The notes beneath the pieces were generated by a model. The model made no database searches. It was given only the letters and a program-made list of their open reading frames with translations, and was not told the origin of the DNA. Of a stretch of 5,246 bases of DNA, positions 1 through 5,246 are shown piece by piece. The position numbers and the translations under genes are program-made. Source of the stretch: Deltaproteobacteria bacterium (GTDB lineage: Bacteria; Myxococcota_A; Polyangia; HGW-17). The stretch is taken from assembly GCA_003249585.1 (NCBI GenBank), contig QKIM01000404.1, positions 1 to 5,246 on the forward strand. The letters run 5' to 3'. Numbering within the stretch: position 1 is the stretch's first letter; each line of letters starts with the position of its first letter.

Positions 1-1
1 C

Positions 2-982
2 GTGAGAAGTGAGATGTGCCTCGCTTCGCCCCCCTCCGAAGCCGACTTTTCGGATCTCCTGACCATGAAAACGCAGTTTTCTCAGCGGCAGCGCGTTTGG
101 AAGACCAGAACCGAGTATGTTTGCGAAAATCACAACATCCCCCGGCGGTCTCGATTTCTCTACACCACCTTTGCAATCTGGCCTGATCAGTACTTCCAAC
201 ACCCAGGGGTACGCCGGTACAAGTATGAGGGCCTCATGTCCATCACCCACATCCCCGAAGGGAAATCCTTGAGGAGTGAACGGCGCCGCCTAGCCTTCAT
301 GGCCTGGGAAATCCACGATATCCATTTCAAGCGCCTTGATACCCTGCAAAACGCCCGTGAGAAGTTGCCTGTTGAGCTTGAAATCGGCATGTATCGGGCT
401 CCCGTATCTTCATGGACTGAAGTATTTGCAAGGGTGCTGCGATATTCTGTTGTGGAGATTCCCTCTGAAGCCCTTCAGAGCTGGATGCGCGCCTCACTTC
501 CTGCAGATGCCCTCAGACTGATGGGAATGTCAGAAGATGAAGTCCAGGTAGTGCCCGATGACGCAGGCCTGGAGCTGTCCTATCTACAGCAATGGTTGGA
601 CTACCAAGATGCTGTTGGGCTTGAACGAGGAAAAGGTGATTACTACTGGGCATTCTTTAATGAAATGTCGGGGATTACCCATTGGCAGAACGAATTCCAT
701 CAGGTTCTCTTCTCCCAGTTGGGCGAGACCAAATTGGTCGAGCTCCTGTGGGATCTGGTGAATCTTACAGAGTTGGCGTCGAAGTGCAGGCTGACGCTGG
801 TAAAAGTCCCCAAACGGCAACAACAGCCGAGGCGTTGGAGGTTGACTTCACAGGACCGAGACCACCTTGAAGCACTCATGAGAGACCACTACCCAGACGA
901 GGATATTGACTCCCTTTCTGACGAGGAGTTAGGAGAGCTGGCCGGTTATACCCTGTCCGATCTGGATCTTGATGATGATTGA
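2..982 (+). CDS. Hypothetical protein of unknown function, acidic C-terminus; possibly 5'-truncated
   Basis: I do not recognise this protein family and assign no function. The frame is open from the first bases: GTG at 2, ATG at 14 and ATG at 65 are possible starts, none with a clear Shine-Dalgarno, and the gene may begin before the window. The product is soluble-looking, with no signal peptide or membrane segment. It is rich in aromatic residues (for example around YTTFAIWPDQYF at 54-65 and GDYYWAFFNEM at 212-222). A basic stretch (about 268-280, including KRQQQPRRWR) precedes a tail (295-326) with 14 Asp/Glu and no Lys/Arg, ending in DLDLDDD. The gene is lower in GC and less biased at third codon positions than the hsd genes 91 bases downstream, which suggests a different origin. 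Its position beside a restriction locus makes a defence-island or mobile-element role conceivable, but this is inference from location only. That it is a real gene is supported by its length and the absence of a better competing frame. Confidence 0.75.
   Translation: MRSEMCLASPPSEADFSDLLTMKTQFSQRQRVWKTRTEYVCENHNIPRRSRFLYTTFAIWPDQYFQHPGVRRYKYEGLMSITHIPEGKSLRSERRRLAFMAWEIHDIHFKRLDTLQNAREKLPVELEIGMYRAPVSSWTEVFARVLRYSVVEIPSEALQSWMRASLPADALRLMGMSEDEVQVVPDDAGLELSYLQQWLDYQDAVGLERGKGDYYWAFFNEMSGITHWQNEFHQVLFSQLGETKLVELLWDLVNLTELASKCRLTLVKVPKRQQQPRRWRLTSQDRDHLEALMRDHYPDEDIDSLSDEELGELAGYTLSDLDLDDD
23..42. other. Small inverted repeat near the window start
   Basis: GCTTCG (23-28) and CGAAGC (37-42) are perfect inverted copies around an 8-base C-rich loop. 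A second possible stem, CCGA (42-45) with TCGG (50-53), overlaps it. A short T run (47-50) follows the first stem. If the upstream gene starts at ATG 65, this lies in its leader. If it starts at 2 or 14, it is coding and probably incidental. It is too short to call a terminator. Confidence 0.2.
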
Positions 983-1037
983 AAGGCACTGCAAGGGCTC
1001 CCGCCATCAGGTCTATCTCCCTCCCCTTCGTTTACGA

Positions 1038-1066
1038 TTGATCCAGCCCCCCTGCCGGTGTACCAT
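1038..1066 (+). promoter_or_regulatory. Candidate promoter for hsdR
   Basis: TTGATC (1038-1043) and TACCAT (1061-1066) are separated by 17 bases; each matches 4 of 6 positions of the sigma-70 consensus. The -10-like box also fits the looser TANNNT pattern and ends only 7 bases before the hsdR ATG at 1074, so transcription would begin at or next to the start codon. The rest of the gap between the upstream gene and hsdR (983-1073) shows no convincing terminator and no Shine-Dalgarno. Matches this weak occur by chance, so the call is tentative. Confidence 0.3.
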
Positions 1067-1073
1067 CTTGAGC

Positions 1074-3422
1074 ATGACCACGAAACTCGACATGACCGAG
1101 ACCGAGATCTGCCAAAATTTTCTCACTCCGGCCCTGGAGAAGGCGGGGTGGGATCGGGTCACGCAGCTCCGCCGGGAGTTCACAATCGCCCCCGGGCGGG
1201 TGGTCGTCATGGGGAAGCTGGCGAGCCGCAAACCCTCGCGCCGTGCAGACTACGTCCTCTTCTACAAGGCCGGGATCCCCCTGGCGGTCATCGAGGCCAA
1301 GGACAACAAGCACGGGGTGGGTGACGGCATGCAGCAGGCCATGGCCTACGCCGAGCAGCTCGACGTGCCCTTCGTCTTCTCCTCCAACGGCGACAGCTTC
1401 ATGTTCCGGGACACCACGGGACAGTCGGACCCCATGGAGCGAGAGATCGCCCTCGATGCCTTCCCCTCACCCGAGGAGCTGTGGCGTCGGTACTGCGCCT
1501 TCCGTGGGCTCGACACCTCAGCCGAGAAGCTCGCCCGGTTCCCCTACCACGAGGACGCCACCGACAAAGCGCCCCGGTACTACCAGCAGATCGCCATCCA
1601 GCGGACGCTCGAGGCCATCGCCAAGGGACAGCGGCGCCTCCTCCTCGTCATGGCAACCGGCACCGGCAAGACCTACACCGTGTTCCAGCTCATCTGGCGG
1701 CTGTGGAAAGCCGACAAGGTGAAGCGTGTCCTGTACCTCGTGGACCGAAACTTCCTTGCCGACCAGACCATCACCGGGGACTTCAAGCCCTTCGGGAACG
1801 TCATGGTCAAGGTGAGCAACCGCAACATCGATCCGGCCTACGAGATCTACCTCGCTCTGTACCAGGCCGTCACCGGGACCGAAGAGGAGAAGAACGTCTA
1901 CAAGCAGTTCAGCCCCGAGTTCTTCGACATGGTCATCATCGACGAGTGCCACCGGGGCAGCGCCAAAGAGGACTCCGCCTGGCGCGAGATCCTCGACCAC
2001 TTCCGTCCCGCTATCCAGCTCGGGCTCACGGCGACCCCGAAGGAGACCAAGTCTGTCTCCACGCTCACCTACTTCGGCACGCCGCTTTACGAGTACAGCT
2101 TGAAGCAGGGTATCGAGGACGGCTTCCTCGCCCCCTACAAGGTGGTCCGCATCGACCTGGACCGTGACCTCCAGGGCTGGCGTCCCACATCGGGCATGCT
2201 CGACGACCACGGCTTCGAGATCCAGGACCGCGTCTACAACCAGCGGGACATGGACCGCGAGCTGGTCCTGAGCGAACGCACGAAACGCGTGGCTGAGAAG
2301 GTCTTCGACTACATGCTGGGTACGGACCCCTACGGCAAGGCCATCGTCTTCTGCACGGACATCGACCACGCCGAGCGCATGCGCACGGCCCTGGTGAATG
2401 AGGTGGCGCGCAAGTTCCCCAGGGAGGCGACGAACCCTCGATACGTCATGCGCATCACGGGAGACAACGACGAGGGGAAGGCCATGCTCGACCAGTTCAT
2501 CTCGGTTGAGAAGCCCTATCCCGTCATCGCCACCACGTCGAAGCTGCTCTCCACGGGCGTCGACGCCAAGCCCTGCCGCCTCATCGTGCTCGACCAGGTC
2601 ATCAACTCCATGATCGAGTTCAAGCAGATCGTCGGGCGTGGCACGCGCATCCACGAAGACACTGGCAAGATGTGGTTCACCATCATGGACTTCAAGAAAG
2701 CCACGGAGCTGTTCTCCGACCCCGACTTCGATGGCGAGCCTGTGGTCATCTACGAGCCCGATGCCGCGTTGAGCCCCATCCCCCCGGACATGGTGGATGA
2801 GAACGAAGACGTCTCCATCGAGGCCGTCGATACCCCCGACGAGGAGCTCTCCAGCGACAAGCCCCGCAAGTACGTCGTGAGCGGAGTGACCGTGGAGGTG
2901 CTCTCCGAACGGGTCATGTACTACGGCAAGGACGGCAAGCTCATCACGGAGTCCCTCAAGGACTACACCCGGGAGACCGTGACCGAGAAGTACGCCACCC
3001 TCGACGAGTTCCTGCGGCACTGGAGCGAGTCCGACCGTAAGGCCGCCGTCATCGAGGAGCTCCGAGAGCAAGGCGTGATGTTCGAGGCGCTGCAAGACAT
3101 GGTCAAGAAGGAGCTCGACGCCTTCGACCTCATCTGCCACGTGGTGTGGGACCGTCCGCCGCTGACACGCCGGGAACGTGCCGACAACGTGCGCAAGCGT
3201 GACGTCTTCGCCAAGTACAGCGAGCAGGCGAGGGCAGTGCTCGACGCTCTCCTCACCAAGTACGCCGACGAGGGGGTCATCCCCATCGAGAACCCGAAGA
3301 TCCTCAAAGTCCAGCCCTTCACGAAGCTGGGCACACCCGTTGAACTCATCCGCCACTTCGGCGATAAAGAGGCCTACCTCGCGGCCGTGCACGAGCTCGA
3401 GGACGCACTCTACGCCGGGTGA
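1074..3422 (+). CDS. hsdR: Type I restriction enzyme, R (restriction/translocation) subunit, EcoEI-like
   Basis: This is the motor and nuclease subunit of a type I restriction enzyme: it joins the HsdM-HsdS complex, pulls in DNA using ATP and cuts unmethylated DNA away from the recognition site. Residues are numbered from ATG 1074 (782 aa). The nuclease domain (about 1-150) has D59 in RRADYVL, E74/K76 in VIEAKD and a QxxxY motif at Q88-Y92. The helicase motor has Walker A ATGTGKT (194-200), a motif Ia-like VLYLVDRNFLADQ (219-231), DECH (290-293), LTATP (318-322), GKAIVFC (421-427), a motif V region with LLSTGVDA (491-498) and QIVGRGTR (518-525). An acidic linker (about 562-595) leads to a C-terminal region (about 600-780) resembling the EcoEI_R_C domain. 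The length suits EcoAI/EcoEI-type (IB) R subunits rather than the IA and IC types of over 1000 residues. I chose ATG 1074 because family members begin just before the TETEICQNFLTPALEKAGW-like segment. The 35-codon extension back to 969 is Arg/Pro-rich and unlike the family. ATG 1092 is a less likely alternative. No Shine-Dalgarno precedes 1074. Confidence 0.95.
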   Translation: MTTKLDMTETEICQNFLTPALEKAGWDRVTQLRREFTIAPGRVVVMGKLASRKPSRRADYVLFYKAGIPLAVIEAKDNKHGVGDGMQQAMAYAEQLDVPFVFSSNGDSFMFRDTTGQSDPMEREIALDAFPSPEELWRRYCAFRGLDTSAEKLARFPYHEDATDKAPRYYQQIAIQRTLEAIAKGQRRLLLVMATGTGKTYTVFQLIWRLWKADKVKRVLYLVDRNFLADQTITGDFKPFGNVMVKVSNRNIDPAYEIYLALYQAVTGTEEEKNVYKQFSPEFFDMVIIDECHRGSAKEDSAWREILDHFRPAIQLGLTATPKETKSVSTLTYFGTPLYEYSLKQGIEDGFLAPYKVVRIDLDRDLQGWRPTSGMLDDHGFEIQDRVYNQRDMDRELVLSERTKRVAEKVFDYMLGTDPYGKAIVFCTDIDHAERMRTALVNEVARKFPREATNPRYVMRITGDNDEGKAMLDQFISVEKPYPVIATTSKLLSTGVDAKPCRLIVLDQVINSMIEFKQIVGRGTRIHEDTGKMWFTIMDFKKATELFSDPDFDGEPVVIYEPDAALSPIPPDMVDENEDVSIEAVDTPDEELSSDKPRKYVVSGVTVEVLSERVMYYGKDGKLITESLKDYTRETVTEKYATLDEFLRHWSESDRKAAVIEELREQGVMFEALQDMVKKELDAFDLICHVVWDRPPLTRRERADNVRKRDVFAKYSEQARAVLDALLTKYADEGVIPIENPKILKVQPFTKLGTPVELIRHFGDKEAYLAAVHELEDALYAG

Positions 3423-3444
3423 CCTTCCCACTGAAGGCCCCTTC
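3423..3444. other. Competing short hairpins in the hsdR-hsdM gap
   Basis: CCTTC (3423-3427), GAAGG (3433-3437) and CCTTC (3440-3444) follow directly on the hsdR stop. The central GAAGG can pair with the first copy (5-base loop) or, at least over GAAG/CTTC, with the second (4-base loop), so two mutually exclusive stems are possible. Neither is strong, and no T run follows that would make a classical terminator. A role in lowering or timing hsdM expression is speculation. Confidence 0.25.
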
Positions 3445-3452
3445 AATAGAAT
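3425..3452 (+). promoter_or_regulatory. Weak candidate promoter before hsdM
   Basis: TAGAAT (3447-3452) matches 5 of 6 positions of the -10 consensus and stands out as an AT-rich patch in GC-rich DNA. TTCCCA (3425-3430), 16 bases upstream, matches 4 of 6 of the -35 consensus. A separate promoter for hsdM-hsdS is known from the type IA systems and would let methylation precede restriction. Against it, a start about 7 bases downstream would fall after the ribosome binding site at 3453-3456, so that site and this promoter would not work together. Confidence 0.2.
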
Positions 3453-3456
3453 AGGA
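3453..3456 (+). promoter_or_regulatory. Ribosome binding site of hsdM
   Basis: AGGA lies 8 bases before ATG 3465, good Shine-Dalgarno spacing. It supports that start and contrasts with hsdR, which has no such site. Confidence 0.7.
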
Positions 3457-3464
3457 CGAACAAC

Positions 3465-4982
3465 ATGGCGCTCGGAACGACCATCAAATCCATCCAGGAC
3501 ATCATGCGCAAGGACGTGGGTGTCGACGGTGACGCTCAACGCATCGGCCAGCTCGTATGGCTGCTCTTCCTCAAGATATGGGACGACCGTGAGCAGGAGC
3601 TCGAGCTCATCGAGGACGACTTCGCCTCTCCCCTCGTCGACGTCACGTGGATGGACGGCGGCGAGACGTACACCGCGAAGGACCTGCGCTGGTCAACGTG
3701 GGCAGCCGACCCCGAGGGCATTACCGGCGACAAGCTCCTCGACTTCGCCAACGGCACCCTGTTCCCCGCGCTCAAGAACATGGAGATCGGCCCCAAGGTG
3801 GAGGGTGACGCAGCCGCCCTGGTGCTGCGCAGCCGCCGGATTATCATCAAGACCGTCTTCGAGGACGCCTACCAGTACATGAAATCGGGCACCCTCCTGC
3901 GCCAGGTCATCAACAAGATGCAGGCCGACATCGACTTCAACGACGCCAAGAACCGCCATCTCTTCGGCGACATCTACGAGAAGGTCCTCAAGGACCTGCA
4001 GGGCGCGGGCAACGCCGGTGAGTACTACACCCCCCGTGCCGTGACGCAGTTCGCCGTGGACATGGTGAACCCCCAGCTCGGAGAGAAGGTCCTCGACCCG
4101 GCCTGTGGAACCGGAGGCTTCCTGGCGTGCACCATCGAGCACGTGCGCAAGCACCAGGTGAAGACGGCGAAGCAGGAGGCCCAGCTTCAGCAGAGCATCA
4201 TGGGCATCGAGAAGAAGCCGCTGCCCCACCTCCTGTGCGTGACCAACATGATCGTCCACGGCATCGATGTTCCCACGGGCGTGCGTCACGACAACACGCT
4301 CTCCGTCCCGCTGCGCGACATCTCCAAACGCGACCGGGTGGACGTGGTGCTCACGAACCCTCCCTTCGGCGGCATGGAGGAGGACGGCATCGAGAACAAC
4401 TTCCCGGGCGAGTTCCGCACCCGTGAGACGGCGGACTTGTTCCTGGTCTACATCATGGAGATGCTGAGACCCGGAGGACGGGCTGCCATCGTCCTTCCCG
4501 ATGGCACGCTCTTCGGCGAGGGCGTGAAGACGCGCATCAAGGAGGCCCTGCTCCGCGAGTGCAACCTGCACACCATCGTGCGGCTACCCAAGGGCGTGTT
4601 TGCACCGTACACCTCCATCAACACCAACGTGCTGTTCTTCGAGAAGGGACGGCCGACCGACGAGGTCTGGTACTACGAGCACCCGTACCCCGAGGGCTAC
4701 AAGTCCTACTCGAAGACGAAGCCCATGCGCATCGAGGAGTTCGAGCCAGAGAAGGCGTGGTGGACGGACCGCAAGGAGACCGAGAACGCCTGGCGGGTCA
4801 CCATCGACCAGATCCGCGACAGAGGGTTCAACCTGGACATCAAGAACCCCAACGCCGCGCAGGATGAGCTTGAGGACCCCGACGTACTGCTCGTACGGTA
4901 CCGCAAGGAGCAAGACGCAGCGGCGCAGATCCTCGAGCAACTGAGAAACGTACTGGCAGAGGCGCTGGAGAAGCAGTCATGA
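3465..4982 (+). CDS. hsdM: Type I DNA methyltransferase, M subunit (N6-adenine)
   Basis: HsdM transfers a methyl group from S-adenosylmethionine to the N6 of adenine in the target chosen by HsdS. M2S1 is the protective methylase and also the core to which HsdR binds. The 505-residue length is normal for the family. Residues about 1-140 form the helical HsdM N-terminal domain, with the typical opening TIKSIQDIMRKDVGVDGD at 6-23. The N6_Mtase domain follows, with GEYYTPR (185-191) just ahead of the cofactor motif DPACGTGGF (211-219), then the catalytic NPPF (298-301). Further conserved segments are GIEKKPLPHLL (247-257), LRPGGRAAIVLPDG (334-347) and RLPKGVFAPYTSINTNVLFF (373-392). All key residues are present. 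The C-terminal region (about 470-505) is helical and charged, as expected for the part that contacts HsdS. The start at 3465 follows a 42-base gap after hsdR and has a good ribosome binding site. The stop codon overlaps the hsdS start, so translation of M and S is probably coupled. Codon use matches hsdR. Confidence 0.97.
   Translation: MALGTTIKSIQDIMRKDVGVDGDAQRIGQLVWLLFLKIWDDREQELELIEDDFASPLVDVTWMDGGETYTAKDLRWSTWAADPEGITGDKLLDFANGTLFPALKNMEIGPKVEGDAAALVLRSRRIIIKTVFEDAYQYMKSGTLLRQVINKMQADIDFNDAKNRHLFGDIYEKVLKDLQGAGNAGEYYTPRAVTQFAVDMVNPQLGEKVLDPACGTGGFLACTIEHVRKHQVKTAKQEAQLQQSIMGIEKKPLPHLLCVTNMIVHGIDVPTGVRHDNTLSVPLRDISKRDRVDVVLTNPPFGGMEEDGIENNFPGEFRTRETADLFLVYIMEMLRPGGRAAIVLPDGTLFGEGVKTRIKEALLRECNLHTIVRLPKGVFAPYTSINTNVLFFEKGRPTDEVWYYEHPYPEGYKSYSKTKPMRIEEFEPEKAWWTDRKETENAWRVTIDQIRDRGFNLDIKNPNAAQDELEDPDVLLVRYRKEQDAAAQILEQLRNVLAEALEKQS
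4967..4970 (+). promoter_or_regulatory. Ribosome binding site of hsdS, inside hsdM
   Basis: GGAG sits 8 bases before ATG 4979, within the last codons of hsdM. Together with the ATGA stop/start overlap (4979-4982) it supports translational coupling of hsdM and hsdS and fixes the hsdS start. Confidence 0.65.
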
Positions 4983-5246
4983 ACGGCATCATCGACAACT
5001 TCGAGACCCTCGCGACTGCTCCAGGTGGCATCCAGCGGCTGCGTGAGCTCGTGCTCCAGCTCGCCGTCCAGGGCAAACTCGTACCCCAGGACCCTGCCGA
5101 TGAACCCGCCAAGGAGCTGCTGAAGCGCATCGCCAAAGAGAAGGCGCGGCTCGTCAAGGAGGGGAAGAACAGCAAGGAGAAGCCGCTGCCTGCTATCAAC
5201 CCGGAGGAGGTGCCGTTTGAGGTGCCGAAGGGGTGGGAGTGGGTAC
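4979..5246 (+). CDS. hsdS: Type I specificity subunit S, N-terminal fragment (cut by the window end)
   Basis: HsdS is the DNA-recognition subunit: two target recognition domains, separated by conserved helical spacers, each read one half of a split target and position the two HsdM subunits. Only the first 89 codons (plus one base) lie in the window; a complete HsdS is usually about 400-600 residues. The visible part opens with MNGIIDNFETLA and carries the hallmark LRELVLQLAVQGKLVPQ (about residues 21-37). A highly charged helical stretch with ELLKRIAKEKARLVKEG (about 46-62) follows, then a linker with KPLPAINPEE and the PKGWEWV segment (83-89) that marks entry into the first recognition domain. 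The specificity therefore cannot be read from this window. The ATG overlaps the hsdM stop by four bases and has GGAG 8 bases upstream. No frameshift or stop is seen in the part present. I extended this frame by hand from the sequence. Confidence 0.93.
   Translation, partial: MNGIIDNFETLATAPGGIQRLRELVLQLAVQGKLVPQDPADEPAKELLKRIAKEKARLVKEGKNSKEKPLPAINPEEVPFEVPKGWEWV

Noticed and set aside
983..1060. Possible terminator after the upstream gene
   Set aside because: No stable stem followed by a T run was found; the region is pyrimidine-rich without a convincing inverted repeat.
969..1073. 35-codon N-terminal extension of hsdR from TTG 969 or ATG 972/975, overlapping the stop of the upstream gene
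   Set aside because: The overlap hints at translational coupling, but no Shine-Dalgarno precedes it. The extension is Arg/Pro/Cys-rich and unlike family N-termini, while ATG 1074 places the conserved segment at the usual distance. An N-terminal peptide or ribosome profiling could still overturn this.
1243..2167. Overlapping plus-strand frames within hsdR (159 and 228 codons)
   Set aside because: They are Ser/Pro/Thr- or Arg/His/Pro-rich shadow translations in frames that compete with the conserved hsdR frame.
1518..3539. Very long minus-strand open frame (673 codons) opposite hsdR
   Set aside because: It lies antisense to clear helicase and nuclease motifs. Its product is a Val/Leu/Asp/Gly/His-rich string typical of the complement of GC-rich, G/C-ending codons, and it resembles no protein I know. 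It reflects codon bias.
3178..3882. Plus-strand open frame (234 codons) across the hsdR-hsdM junction
   Set aside because: It is out of frame with both hsd genes and gives a Ser/Thr/Arg/Pro-rich product, a typical shadow frame of GC-rich coding DNA.
3693..4571. Minus-strand open frame (292 codons) opposite hsdM
   Set aside because: Same cause: it is antisense to the methyltransferase core motifs and gives a low-complexity His/Val/Leu-rich product.

Overview
This window holds most of a type I restriction-modification locus, in the order hsdR-hsdM-hsdS on the plus strand. An unrecognised gene of different base composition lies upstream. The three hsd genes are GC-rich with strongly G/C-ending codons: two hand-counted 60-base stretches gave 39/60 and 40/60 G+C. 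This fits a high-GC bacterium, but nothing in the window fixes the phylum. Type I systems move horizontally, so protein resemblance would be a poor guide to the host.

Layout: positions 2-982 encode a 326-residue protein (or the 3' part of a longer one) that I do not recognise. Its composition is lower and mixed (29/60 and 26/60 G+C in two sampled stretches), and it ends in a very acidic tail. A 91-base gap follows, holding a weak candidate promoter placed so that hsdR could be transcribed nearly or fully leaderless. hsdR (1074-3422, 782 aa) has an N-terminal PD-(D/E)XK nuclease, a complete superfamily 2 helicase motor and a C-terminal domain of the EcoEI type. A 42-base gap with small competing hairpins and a good ribosome binding site leads to hsdM (3465-4982, 505 aa), an N6-adenine methyltransferase with intact motifs. 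hsdM overlaps hsdS by four bases (ATGA). Only the first 89 codons of hsdS are present, so both target recognition domains are essentially outside the window.

Function: HsdS binds a split DNA target and, with two HsdM subunits, forms a methyltransferase that protects host DNA. Adding HsdR gives a complex that translocates unmethylated foreign DNA with its ATPase motor and cuts it at a distance. All motifs checked in HsdR and HsdM are intact and no frameshift is visible, so R and M look functional. HsdR of about 780 residues with an EcoEI-like C-terminus suggests the type IB (EcoAI/EcoEI-like) subclass. I see no tRNA, rRNA, CRISPR array, transposase or insertion-sequence end. The hsd part is a known kind of system; the only candidate for something undescribed is the upstream gene.
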